Source of the DNA: Photorhabdus sp. CRCIA-P01
Lineage (GTDB): Bacteria > Pseudomonadota > Gammaproteobacteria > Enterobacterales > Enterobacteriaceae
Direction of reading: 5' to 3'
DNA: 64,000 nt
Assembly (NCBI RefSeq): GCF_003545805.1
Contig: NZ_NMQR01000018.1
Coordinates: forward strand, 20,823-84,822
Below, one piece after another: positions 18,361 to 26,250 of this stretch. The first letter of the stretch is position 1. Each line of letters begins with the position of its first letter. The notes below the pieces were generated by a model. The model worked only from the letters and a program-made list of their open reading frames with translations. It searched no databases and was not told the DNA's origin. Both the position numbers and the translations under genes were made by a program.

Positions 18361-19905
18361 TTATGCCTGATTTTCATCGGAATTTGTGGGCAGCTTAACA
18401 ATTATGCGCGTGCCGTTATCATTGCTTAACTGCCAATCTCCACCTAACGCACGGATACGTTCTTCAATACCCTGGAGGCCAAATCCGCCTTTTCTTTTAT
18501 CTTCTGTAATGCCGATGCCGTTATCACTGATTCTGAGCTCAATCACATCCCTGTTCTGTTGCAGGATGATAGCGATTTGAGTCGCTTTCGCGTGTTTGCT
18601 GATATTGTTCAGTAACTCCTGAACCAGACGGTAAAGGGTAAAAACCACCGTTTCATCGGTTGGATTTTGAGGAAGCTGGTAATTCAACTGGCAATCAATA
18701 TCTCGTTCTTTAAACGCAAATTCATGGATCAGATGGTGAAGCGCTTTTTCTAAAGACATCTCTTCCAGAACTGGTGGGCGCAATTGGCGTAATAATTGAC
18801 GGGTGGATTGATGGATCTGTTGGGCTAGGTTATTGATCTGTTCTGCGATCATTTTTGTTGCCGGGGCGCTGGTGGTACGTTTTATCAGCGTTGCTTGAAT
18901 TTGAATGGCAGTAATATTCTGGCCAATTTCATCATGTAACTCGCGGGCAATACTTTTACAAACGTCTTCTTCTGTGTGAACCAGTTTCTTCATCAGGTTA
19001 TGGCGGGCGGTTAACTCCCGCTCTAAGAGTTCACGGTAACGTTGCAAATTTTCAGCGAGCTGTTGTTGACGGCTGATTGCTATCCCCAGACCTATGCCTA
19101 ACAGGGCCTGAATAGTCAGGAACATTTCCAGTTCTCCTAAATCATTAAAAGCGCCACTAAATTGCCGAGCTGACGTGATCATTAGGCTCCCTAGCAAAGC
19201 CGCCAGTACTCCACCTTGCCAGCCATAACGGTAGGCCATAAAGACATTAGGGATAAATATTAGAATCACCAAAAGATTCTCAATTTCTGGTGACATAAAG
19301 ATCTGGGCGCTCAACCCTAGTAAGCAAAATAGACAGCACCACATCAACAAAGAAGGACGTAACTGTGGATCAGGGTCGCTCGGTTGCAGCATATTTTTTA
19401 GATGTTGCTGACGTAGATATTCATAGATCAGATAAACAAAAGGTGACAGTAAAACACCACCGGTTAATGAAGTGAGAAATAGGTGGCTGGCGCTGGCAGT
19501 CAGCGTAAATCCCAGACAAACAGCCTGCAACATGCTATTGGCGGCTACGCCAGCCAGCAGAATTGAGAGCCGTTGCCAATATAGGGGATAGTGCTCCCAG
19601 AATTGTTGCACGATAAGGGTGGGTATTAGGCTGAGAAAGGGGGATAACAGAATGATATTGTGAGTAATAAGTTGTTCACTGCCAAGCCATGGCAAAATGA
19701 TAATCTCAGTGGCTAATAAGGTTGGTAAGTAACGACGCCCCAGCAGGATAAACAGCGCCAGCCGTAACCCTTGTGGCAGAAGTAGTGTAGCTTGTTGCCC
19801 ATTGTCATTCAGGTAGAAGCTGATGGTCCACAGAGCAAGCCAGCTCAGAGAATAAAAAATCAGCAGAAAGAGTGATAACAGGCCGAATCGTGATCTTCTG
19901 TTCAT
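18361..19905 (-). CDS. uhpB: UhpB-like sensor histidine kinase
   Basis: The protein has 514 residues. About eight hydrophobic helices in the first 300 residues form a MASE1-type membrane sensor. A HisKA_3 dimerisation segment follows with the phospho-acceptor His at about residue 324 (ARELHDEIGQNITAIQIQ), then an HATPase domain with an N box (ELLNNISKHAKA), DNGIG and GFGLQGIEERI. UhpB phosphorylates UhpA when UhpC signals extracellular sugar phosphate. Its start overlaps the uhpA stop by 4 bases, so the two are translationally coupled. Confidence 0.9.
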   Translation of the reverse strand: MNRRSRFGLLSLFLLIFYSLSWLALWTISFYLNDNGQQATLLLPQGLRLALFILLGRRYLPTLLATEIIILPWLGSEQLITHNIILLSPFLSLIPTLIVQQFWEHYPLYWQRLSILLAGVAANSMLQAVCLGFTLTASASHLFLTSLTGGVLLSPFVYLIYEYLRQQHLKNMLQPSDPDPQLRPSLLMWCCLFCLLGLSAQIFMSPEIENLLVILIFIPNVFMAYRYGWQGGVLAALLGSLMITSARQFSGAFNDLGELEMFLTIQALLGIGLGIAISRQQQLAENLQRYRELLERELTARHNLMKKLVHTEEDVCKSIARELHDEIGQNITAIQIQATLIKRTTSAPATKMIAEQINNLAQQIHQSTRQLLRQLRPPVLEEMSLEKALHHLIHEFAFKERDIDCQLNYQLPQNPTDETVVFTLYRLVQELLNNISKHAKATQIAIILQQNRDVIELRISDNGIGITEDKRKGGFGLQGIEERIRALGGDWQLSNDNGTRIIVKLPTNSDENQA

Positions 19906-20534
19906 GGATTCCCTATCAAAATCTGGTGTTGCAGGGCGTAATGAACCAGATCAATGGTGCTATTGCACTGGAGTTTGCTGAGAATATTGGCACGATGAAC
20001 ATGAACCGTTTTATGGCTGAGATAGAGTTGTTCTGCGATAGTTTTAACATTAATGCCATTGATAAGTAGATCAAATATTTCCCGTTCTCTGGGGGTTAGA
20101 ACTTGCAGTGCTGTAACTTTCTGTGATGTTTGACGCAGCGCTTTGAGTGCATCAGCACACAAATAGCATCCCCCTTGATGTACGGAGCGTACCGCCTGTA
20201 CTAATTCTTCTGGACCACATCGTTTGGTGAGATAGCCGCAGGCACCGGCATCCAGCGCACTTTGGACAAATGCGGTGGTGTCATAAATGCTGAGAATAAT
20301 GGTGCGAAAATTAGGCCGTTTTTGCCGTAACCGGGTGAGCAGGTGTAAACCACTTTCATCCGGCATAGCGATATCCATCACGGCAACATCAATCGGGTTT
20401 CTGAGTAAACCCGACCAGGCTTCGCTGGCACTGGCGTATTGCCCGGCAATTTCAAGATCATTTTCAAGCGTGAGTAATTGGGCAAAACCGGAACGAACGA
20501 CTACGTGGTCATCAATAAGTGCAACTCTAATCAT
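19902..20534 (-). CDS. uhpA: UhpA-like response regulator
   Basis: The protein has 210 residues. The receiver domain has acidic residues D8 and D9 and phospho-acceptor D54 (VAVMDIAMPDESG). A LuxR/NarL-type helix-turn-helix follows (LTPREREIFDLLINGINVKT, then LSHKTVHVHRANILSKLQ). In E. coli UhpA activates uhpT; here no uhpT is present and the likely target is the promoter of the afuABC genes or of the whole cluster. It is the first gene of the minus-strand cluster, with the promoter in 20535-20750. Confidence 0.9.
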   Translation of the reverse strand: MIRVALIDDHVVVRSGFAQLLTLENDLEIAGQYASASEAWSGLLRNPIDVAVMDIAMPDESGLHLLTRLRQKRPNFRTIILSIYDTTAFVQSALDAGACGYLTKRCGPEELVQAVRSVHQGGCYLCADALKALRQTSQKVTALQVLTPREREIFDLLINGINVKTIAEQLYLSHKTVHVHRANILSKLQCNSTIDLVHYALQHQILIGNP

Positions 20535-20751
20535 AATTTTTTAATGAATAATTCTAAATACAATAAGTTGCATGATGTGCAGGAAAGGCAGGTTGTGCAA
20601 ATTAATAAGCTGAATTTGTAAGAAAGTTAACAAATTTAGGGAGTTGATGGAGGGAAAGATTGTTTGTTAACTATGAATTTATGAGCCACCTTTATGCTCT
20701 GAGTATTGGTGGAGGCCGGAAAGATGGAGATTAAAATATCTGTCACAATGA

Positions 20752-20775
20752 CAACGCGCCCGTTTTGGCGCGTTG
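20752..20775. terminator. GC-rich hairpin after the HigA2-like antitoxin gene
   Basis: A 9-base-pair perfect stem (CAACGCGCC with GGCGCGTTG) with a 6-base loop lies 8 bases beyond the antitoxin stop codon. No U-tract follows on either strand, so it may be a weak or factor-dependent terminator between the TA pair and uhpA. Confidence 0.5.
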
Positions 20776-20783
20776 AAGTAACA

Positions 20784-21080
20784 TCAGGTAGATTTAATTT
20801 GGTTAATAATAAAAGGATTAACCTGCAATAAAATAAGTAGCTTTCTTGCTGCGCCAGTTGGATGGCGACGTTTACTTTCCCAGCTTTTTACCAAGTCATA
20901 GCTTACGCCAACTGCTACGGCAAACTCCTGTTGTTTCAGGCCAGTTGCTTCGCGTATTGCTTTCACGTCAATTTCCGTGAAAGTGTGAACGTGTTCCGGT
21001 TTTGGCGTCAGTTCACCTTTTTCAATTTTCACCATTTCTTCCGCACTGGCTAGCAGATCGGCAAACAATTCATGTTTCAT
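20784..21080 (-). CDS. HigA2/NadS-type antitoxin
   Basis: The protein has 98 residues and a C-terminal XRE helix-turn-helix (IREATGLKQQEFAVAVGVSY followed by DLVKSWESKRRHPTGAARKL). The N-terminal ~35 residues (LLASAEEMVKIEKGEL) are the typical toxin-wrapping segment of NadS/HigA2 antitoxins. It lies 85 bases after the toxin gene in the same orientation, the reverse order (toxin first) that defines hig loci. Confidence 0.85.
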   Translation of the reverse strand: MKHELFADLLASAEEMVKIEKGELTPKPEHVHTFTEIDVKAIREATGLKQQEFAVAVGVSYDLVKSWESKRRHPTGAARKLLILLQVNPFIINQIKST

Positions 21081-21165
21081 AAATACCTCAGCCGGCTATT
21101 TCAGTAAATCATATATGATATTTTCATCACACCGTTTAACCTTGCTTGTTGTTTCAACAAGTAAT

Positions 21166-21483
21166 TTAATCCAAGAGAGTAGACATTTTCTTTAATGCTT
21201 TCTTCTGCCCTTCCGTTAAATTATCTAGCTCACTTTTTGGGTAAATTAATGCTAAATAAATACGACCTTTACGGGTGACATTATAGTAAATAACTCTAAT
21301 ACCACCTCGTTTTCCTGTTCCCTGACGGCTCCAACGTATTTTGCGAAATCCGCCAGTATCAGAGATAGTATCTCCTTCTTCGGGGTTATTAATCAGAACT
21401 TCTTGAAACTTTCGATATTCATCATCAGTTAGCAGCGTTTGCCGTCTTTTACTGAAACCTTGTAGTTCAATGAACGTAAACAT
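21166..21483 (-). CDS. HigB2/RelE-superfamily toxin
   Basis: The protein has 105 residues with the RelE-like beta strands of HigB2 toxins (TGGFRKIRWSRQGTGKRGGI, then RVIYYNVTRKGRIYLALIYP) and a C-terminal helix with lysines (LTEGQKKALKKMSTLL). These toxins are ribosome-dependent mRNA endoribonucleases. It is the first gene of a two-gene operon with the XRE antitoxin and has palindromic operator candidates just upstream. Confidence 0.88.
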   Translation of the reverse strand: MFTFIELQGFSKRRQTLLTDDEYRKFQEVLINNPEEGDTISDTGGFRKIRWSRQGTGKRGGIRVIYYNVTRKGRIYLALIYPKSELDNLTEGQKKALKKMSTLLD

Positions 21484-21517
21484 TGAGTCCCCTGATTAGT
21501 TATCGTTTATGTAGATT

Positions 21518-21566
21518 GTACGTGTACTGTGTACTCTTTTCAATCATATTGGTGTACGTAGTACAT
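21518..21566 (-). promoter_or_regulatory. Operator palindromes of the HigBA2-type operon
   Basis: Five copies of GTAC occur within 47 bases: three at 21518-21534 (GTAC-GT-GTAC-TGT-GTAC) and two inside the perfect palindrome TGTAC-GTA-GTACA at 21553-21565. Their position 35-80 bases upstream of the toxin start fits the autoregulatory operators of TA operons, bound by the XRE antitoxin. Confidence 0.6.
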
Positions 21567-21803
21567 ATTTAACCTACGGAATAACAAACTTGCTTGTGAT
21601 CCTCATTTTTACAAACCAATTTACTTCCTTCTTTATGCCAAAATCATCAATGATTCCCTATGTAATAGTTGTCTCTGTGCTGGTAATTTTGATAGCAGTG
21701 CAAGCGTTGGCAGAAAACGAGTTAGTAAGATTGGTAAAAAATCCTATGTCTATCTATAACTTAATTGCCACCGAATCATCATTTGTCAATACTTGCTGGC
21801 TGA

Positions 21804-21998
21804 ACTGAGCGCGGTGGATTCAAGCCGTACTTTCACGGTGCAACCCAACTGCTGATCAGTCACTATTTCGACGTCGATATAAAAAACTTCGCCCCAGAGA
21901 TAAATCATGGCTTGCCTGTGATTGTTAACATGCTCCCACTTCCTATTGCGTGCGAAACCCTTCCGTTTGCAAGGGATAATGAGCGGAGAACATCATAG
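21804..21998 (+). other. Open frame of unknown nature before the type III chaperone
   Basis: A 64-codon stretch without stops (RGGFKPYFHGATQLLISHYF, and later LPVIVNMLPLPIACE) ends exactly at the chaperone start, with TAG and GTG sharing a base. There is no start codon at its 5' end. It reads like protein sequence and could be the tail of a lost gene that was translationally coupled to the chaperone, or chance. The adjacent region 21600-21800 has no supported gene. Confidence 0.3.
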
Positions 21999-22477
21999 TG
22001 AAAGCATATCAGCAGACAGTATCGGAATGGTTGCGCCTTGTTGGTGAACGCCAAGGCGTGGCTTTGAGCCTCGGCGGCGATGGTCACTGTACCGTGCCTT
22101 TCGGACAAGGTGGAGAGTGCATCGTTGAAGTACCGGATAACGACGATATTCAGGCATTTTATCTCTATATTCCTTTGTTGCGATTGCCTGTGGATGAATC
22201 GGGCCAGTTGATGCTGACTCGGGCTGCCCTTGAGCTGAATATGTTCGGTCTCACCACGGGCGGTAGTCAGATCAGTTTGGACAGTCGCACCAATTATCTG
22301 GTGTTGAGTTTCTCTGCGTTGATCGAGATGTTCGACGAAACTGCATTTATGCAGACTCTGGGTGAGTTTCTCGATCTTGGGATCAGCTTGCAGTCTCAGT
22401 TTCAGGTGATCAACACCCAGCAGAACGGAACATCATCTGCGCTGCATCCATTACCCGGATCGGCCATCGTATGCTAA
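21998..22477 (+). CDS. Type III secretion chaperone, CesT family
   Basis: The protein has 159 residues, acidic, starting at a GTG with GGAGA 8 bases upstream. The fold pattern is that of CesT/SycE-type class I chaperones: an N-terminal helix (YQQTVSEWLRLVGERQGV), beta strands (CIVEVPDNDDIQAFYLYIPL), a central helix (LMLTRAALELNMFGL) and a C-terminal helix around DETAFMQTLGEFLDLG. Such dimers bind one effector and keep it ready for secretion. The effector candidate follows 36 bases later. Both genes are clearly richer in G+C than the neighbours, suggesting transfer as a module. Confidence 0.8.
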   Translation: MKAYQQTVSEWLRLVGERQGVALSLGGDGHCTVPFGQGGECIVEVPDNDDIQAFYLYIPLLRLPVDESGQLMLTRAALELNMFGLTTGGSQISLDSRTNYLVLSFSALIEMFDETAFMQTLGEFLDLGISLQSQFQVINTQQNGTSSALHPLPGSAIVC

Positions 22478-22513
22478 GTAGCGGTTATCTGAATAACTAA
22501 GGAGAATAATAAG

Positions 22514-23812
22514 ATGTCTATTCAAGGTATTGGGCATACTCCCAGCGCCACGGCATTGGCGCCCCTTTCGAACGGAGAAGTACAGACACCGTCTCGCAAT
22601 AACAATGTTCATCATCAGCTTGCCTCCCATTACACCAGTACTGGTCTTGGTACTCAGGTGTCTCCGGGTAAGGTGCTGACTACCACACTGAAATACCTGA
22701 CCCTGAGTGCTCCCGCTCGCAAGATTGGCACTGCCATACAGGGAGGACATGACTCCCATGCACAGAGTGCCAAAGGTAAGGCGCGTTACTGGACCGGGGC
22801 CATTGTCAAGGGTTTGGCTAATATCACTGGCGGTGCCAGTAGCGTAACGAGTGGTGCGATTACGGTCGGTGTTGCAGGCGTTAAAAACCTGGCGGAATCC
22901 ACAGGGCGTTTGCTGGCATCCTCTACCTTGGGGCTGGCTGGCGCGGGCATGAAAGGAGTCTCACATCTACCGCTTGGTGCGTCCGATCGTTTGCAGGCTG
23001 GAACCCGTGCCGAGCAATTGCTGAATTCCGCCAAGGTGATCGCCAAACCAGCCTTTGTGGCTAAAGCGGAACAAGAGCCGTTGAATGCTGTCGGAGCCAA
23101 AGCAGTGATGGATGAGGCTCAATTGGCGAGAGTCAGTTGCTCCAGTAGTTATCGGGATATGCCGGCAGGTTACAGTCATGCCACTTTGGCCGATATCCCG
23201 TCCTCGATACTGGCTCGCCGGGAGGATGGCAGTGGCGGTACCGGCAGTGAGTTAACCCTGCATGTTCGCCCCGGCAAGGGGGAGAATGATCCTTTGATCC
23301 TTGAGGGGGATCGCTGGTCTGCGCTCAAGGTTGCTGTCTACAAGCGTGACGATACGATGGTGCTTTCTTTCGTGGGTACCCAGCCAACCAAGCGTCCTGG
23401 TACGGTGAAGAGTGATGTCGGCGCTGCTTTAGGGATCAAGGACAGTGCGTTTCAGGATGCTGATCGCTTGGTCAAGGCTTTTACCAAACAATATGGCGGC
23501 AAAGTTGAGGTTCTGGGCCACTCTTTAGGCGGTGGGTTGGCGCAATATGCGGGCATCAAACATGGGATCAAGGTCACCGCATTCAATAGCATGGGGTTGC
23601 ATGTAGGATTGCGGGATCGGCTGGCTGACAAGTTGGATAGTGCCAATGTCACCCACATCAACACCAGTAGCGATCCGCTGAGTCAGAAGGCCGAACATGG
23701 TATTTTTGGCCTGGATGCCTCTTCTCAGGTAGGCAAGCGTTATGTGATTGAGCACTCAGGTGGTCACCGCATGGAGGCGGTGACCGCGGGTCTGGAAGCT
23801 TTACTTGCTTAA
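22514..23812 (+). CDS. Putative type III effector with a lipase-like alpha/beta-hydrolase domain
   Basis: The protein has 432 residues. The N-terminal ~60 are rich in Ser, Thr, Asn and Gly with few charges, as in type III secretion signals. A Gly/Ala-rich helical middle follows (VKGLANITGGASSVTSGAIT). The C-terminal ~230 residues resemble class-3 lipases: strand DTMVLSFVGTQ, the nucleophile elbow VLGHSLGGGLAQ with Ser337, Asp387 in TSSDPLSQ, and His414 or His418 in IEHSGGHRMEAV. AAGGAG precedes the ATG. Linkage to a CesT-type chaperone is the main evidence for secretion. Likely activity is phospholipase or esterase inside host cells; the substrate is unknown. Confidence 0.75.
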   Translation: MSIQGIGHTPSATALAPLSNGEVQTPSRNNNVHHQLASHYTSTGLGTQVSPGKVLTTTLKYLTLSAPARKIGTAIQGGHDSHAQSAKGKARYWTGAIVKGLANITGGASSVTSGAITVGVAGVKNLAESTGRLLASSTLGLAGAGMKGVSHLPLGASDRLQAGTRAEQLLNSAKVIAKPAFVAKAEQEPLNAVGAKAVMDEAQLARVSCSSSYRDMPAGYSHATLADIPSSILARREDGSGGTGSELTLHVRPGKGENDPLILEGDRWSALKVAVYKRDDTMVLSFVGTQPTKRPGTVKSDVGAALGIKDSAFQDADRLVKAFTKQYGGKVEVLGHSLGGGLAQYAGIKHGIKVTAFNSMGLHVGLRDRLADKLDSANVTHINTSSDPLSQKAEHGIFGLDASSQVGKRYVIEHSGGHRMEAVTAGLEALLA

Positions 23813-23829
23813 TGACTCGATATGTCATG

Positions 23830-23857
23830 GACAACGCCTCCTGTGGGAGGCGTTGTC
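23830..23857. terminator. Strong hairpin between the effector gene and ampC
   Basis: A perfect 12-base-pair stem (GACAACGCCTCC with GGAGGCGTTGTC) with a TGTG loop lies between two convergent genes. It lacks a U-tract on either side, but stem strength and position suggest transcript ends for both genes. Confidence 0.65.
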
Positions 23858-23893
23858 GCTGCTAACAGACATTGTATCTAACGTAATTGCACG

Positions 23894-25051
23894 TTATTTC
23901 AGCGCATTGAGGATTTGCCAGGCCGCTTTGATGCGCGCCTCGTTGGGGTAGTTTTTATTGGCTAGCAGCACAATACCCATTTGCTCTTGCGGCACAAACG
24001 CGACATACGCGCCGAAGCCATTGGTGGAGCCGGTTTTATTGATAAAAAGCGCATCCGTTGGCGGCTCCGGCTGCGACAGTTCCGTGGTTTTGTTGGCCTG
24101 ATAAGCGATCTGCGCCGAGTTGCCGCTCAGTACCTGCTCAAGGGTAACAGGCCAGTGATAAAGCTCCCAGCCCAGCCCTTGTGTCATTTCCCCCACCCGG
24201 TAATAGCCGGTATGGGTTGCCCGAATGGCCTGTGCCAACTTGCTATCACTTATGCGGGAAGGATCGATATTTGCTTCAACGAAGCCGATCATATCCTGCG
24301 CACTGGCTTTCAGACCATAGGCTTCCTCATCCAGCACGCCGGGGTTTATACGAATCGGTTTATTCTCTTTTGAATAACCCCAGGCATAATTCTTCATCTC
24401 CTGCGCGGGCACGTTAAACCAGGCATGATGCAGACCAAGCGGTGAAAGAACCTGGTTTGCTACCAGTATTGAGTAAGGTTTTCCAAGGCGTTGGGCAGCG
24501 ATATAGCCCGCCAGGCCAATGCTGGGATTGGAGTACTGGCGGTAGGTTCCGGGCGTATACTTCGACTGCCAGTGCTGATACCAGTTCACCATTTTGCTAT
24601 TGCCGTCGATCTCATCAGGGAACTGTAACGGTAGGCCGCCTGCGGTGTAGGTGGCAATATTTAGCAGGCTTATGTTGTCAAAGGCGCTGCCTGCAAGCGG
24701 TTGAAAATGCTGGCTGGCCTTATCGGAGAGGGAAATGGCTCCCGTCACCTGCGCCCAAGAAATCAGGCTGCCGGCAAAGGTTTTGCTGACCGAGCCTAAT
24801 TCAAAGATTGTCTCTTTGGTGACCGGCGTGTTGCTCTCTTTTGATGCGTCACCGTATTGATAGAAAAAATGTTGACCGTGGAAAGTCACCGCAATCGCCA
24901 TTCCTGGAATGTCATATTCCTGCATCAGGGAGTGTATGGTCTTATCAACAGTATTTGTCAGACGGGTCTGATCAGGTGTATTCGAGGCTTGAGCGCCGAG
25001 AGAAGCGGCAAGCAGCAGCCCGCCAGTCAGCACCAAAAATCGTTTTGTCAT
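23894..25051 (-). CDS. ampC: Class C beta-lactamase (AmpC)
   Basis: The protein has 385 residues with a Sec signal peptide (MTKRFLVLTGGLLLAASLG, cleavage near residue 22). The catalytic motifs are all present: SVSK with Ser87 and Lys90 (Ser64 and Lys67 of the mature enzyme), YSN and KTG. It is a periplasmic serine hydrolase that opens the beta-lactam ring of penicillins and cephalosporins. No divergent ampR lies next to it, so AmpR-type induction is not encoded locally. A CRP-site-like palindrome lies about 75-90 bases upstream of its start. The G+C content is higher than that of the backbone. Confidence 0.95.
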   Translation of the reverse strand: MTKRFLVLTGGLLLAASLGAQASNTPDQTRLTNTVDKTIHSLMQEYDIPGMAIAVTFHGQHFFYQYGDASKESNTPVTKETIFELGSVSKTFAGSLISWAQVTGAISLSDKASQHFQPLAGSAFDNISLLNIATYTAGGLPLQFPDEIDGNSKMVNWYQHWQSKYTPGTYRQYSNPSIGLAGYIAAQRLGKPYSILVANQVLSPLGLHHAWFNVPAQEMKNYAWGYSKENKPIRINPGVLDEEAYGLKASAQDMIGFVEANIDPSRISDSKLAQAIRATHTGYYRVGEMTQGLGWELYHWPVTLEQVLSGNSAQIAYQANKTTELSQPEPPTDALFINKTGSTNGFGAYVAFVPQEQMGIVLLANKNYPNEARIKAAWQILNALK

Positions 25052-25115
25052 GTGGCGTGTCCTTAATTACAGTGAGAGCGTTCAGGCTGGATTTTATCAG
25101 GATTTGTACATCCAA

Positions 25116-25144
25116 TCACAAAATTTGTGATCTCTATCACCTGA
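25116..25144. promoter_or_regulatory. CRP-binding-site candidate and overlapping palindrome
   Basis: TGTGA-TCTCTA-TCACC (25126-25141) within AAATTTGTGATCTCTATCAC is a close match to the CRP consensus. A perfect palindrome TCACAAA-A-TTTGTGA (25116-25130) overlaps it. The site lies between divergent ampC and agaR, about 75-90 bases from the ampC start and about 300 from agaR, so which gene it serves is open. Confidence 0.55.
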
Positions 25145-25184
25145 CAAAATAAAACTTTGTGGTTGCTGATTGAAAACCCAAGGC

Positions 25185-25289
25185 TTTCGTTTCTTTATAT
25201 CAATTTCTACTAAAAAAGCGGATGAAAGCTGATTTTGGGGTAAATAGTCAGTAACAATAGAGCCTAATATTTTCTTTCGTTTTGTTTCT
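25185..25289 (+). promoter_or_regulatory. AgaR operator candidates upstream of the aga operon
   Basis: TTTCGTTTTGTTTCT at 25275-25289 matches the core of the E. coli AgaR consensus (TTTCRTTTYRTTTYN) at every position. A weaker copy, TTTCGTTTCTTTA, lies at 25185-25197. A TATAAT box lies at 25321-25326, so the stronger operator would overlap or sit just upstream of the promoter. This fits autorepression of agaR and the operon. Confidence 0.6.
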
Positions 25290-25447
25290 AATCGAAACTT
25301 TTTTCACCTTATTTTGCCTATATAATAGACTGCAACACCGATCACAATTTCATTTCATAGCTTTTGTTGTAATTTAATCGAAAGAGAGAGAAAGCAATTC
25401 ATCACAGGCGACGTGAGCTTGTCGCTGGAAATCTGAGGAGCATGACA

Positions 25448-26215
25448 ATGGACACGGTAAAAAGACGTGAACAGATTATCGACCTGCTGTGTCATGAGGG
25501 CAGCGTGCGTGTTGAGCATCTGAGCACTCATTTTGGGGTTTCCAGCGTCACTATCCGTAATGACCTGCGTTATCTGGAACAAAAAGGCTGTGCATTACGT
25601 TCCTATGGTGGCGCTATGTTGAATCAGCAATTCGCCTTTGATCGCCCCTTGCAAGATAAAGGCCGGATGAATCGTGATGTGAAATCGCGCATTGCGGCCA
25701 GAGCAGCACAGTTTGTTCAGGATGGTGATGCCTTGATCCTTGATTCCGGTTCGACTACCACGCAAATAGTACCATTTCTTAAAGAACGGCGTGATTTAGT
25801 CGTCATGACCAACGCGTTGAATATCGCCTATGAACTGGCGGGGTTTGACCGGATGGAGGTGATGGTGCTTGGCGGGAGTGTGCGTCAGAACTCCTACTCG
25901 CTCTATGGTCCGGCTGCGGAACAGCAATTGCGTCAATATCGTTTTGATACCCTATTTCTTGGCGTCGATGGTTTTGATCTGGAAGCAGGGATAACCACGC
26001 CACACCCCGGTGAAGCCCGCCTTAATCGCGTAATGTGTGAGGTGGCGCATGAAATTATCGCGGTGGCGGATGCCAGTAAATTTGGGCGCAGAAGTTTTTG
26101 CCTGATCCGTCAGGCCGGACAGATTCATCGGCTGATTACTGACAGCCGGATCCCCGATAACTACAGGCGGGCATTAATTGAACTCGGCGTGGATGTGATT
26201 ATTGCCGACGAATAG
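25448..26215 (+). CDS. agaR: DeoR-family repressor of the aga operon (AgaR-like)
   Basis: The protein has 255 residues from the ATG at 25448, which has AGGAG 7 bases upstream; an ATG two codons earlier is too close to it. The N-terminal DeoR helix-turn-helix is clear (REQIIDLLCHEGSVRVEHLS, then FGVSSVTIRNDLRYLEQKG). The sugar-phosphate isomerase-like ligand domain follows (LILDSGSTTTQIVPFL, then TNALNIAYELAG). It should repress the downstream amino-sugar genes until a sugar-phosphate inducer binds. It is first in an operon of same-strand genes reaching 34158. Confidence 0.88.
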   Translation: MDTVKRREQIIDLLCHEGSVRVEHLSTHFGVSSVTIRNDLRYLEQKGCALRSYGGAMLNQQFAFDRPLQDKGRMNRDVKSRIAARAAQFVQDGDALILDSGSTTTQIVPFLKERRDLVVMTNALNIAYELAGFDRMEVMVLGGSVRQNSYSLYGPAAEQQLRQYRFDTLFLGVDGFDLEAGITTPHPGEARLNRVMCEVAHEIIAVADASKFGRRSFCLIRQAGQIHRLITDSRIPDNYRRALIELGVDVIIADE

Positions 26216-26250
26216 TTCTTACCGAGATTCTTGCCCGCATGGGAGACACC

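Noticed and set aside
21590..21808. 72-residue hydrophobic open frame upstream of the effector module
   Set aside because: It lacks a ribosome site, and the sequence does not resemble a known small membrane protein. It could be chance in AT-rich DNA, so it was not listed as a gene.
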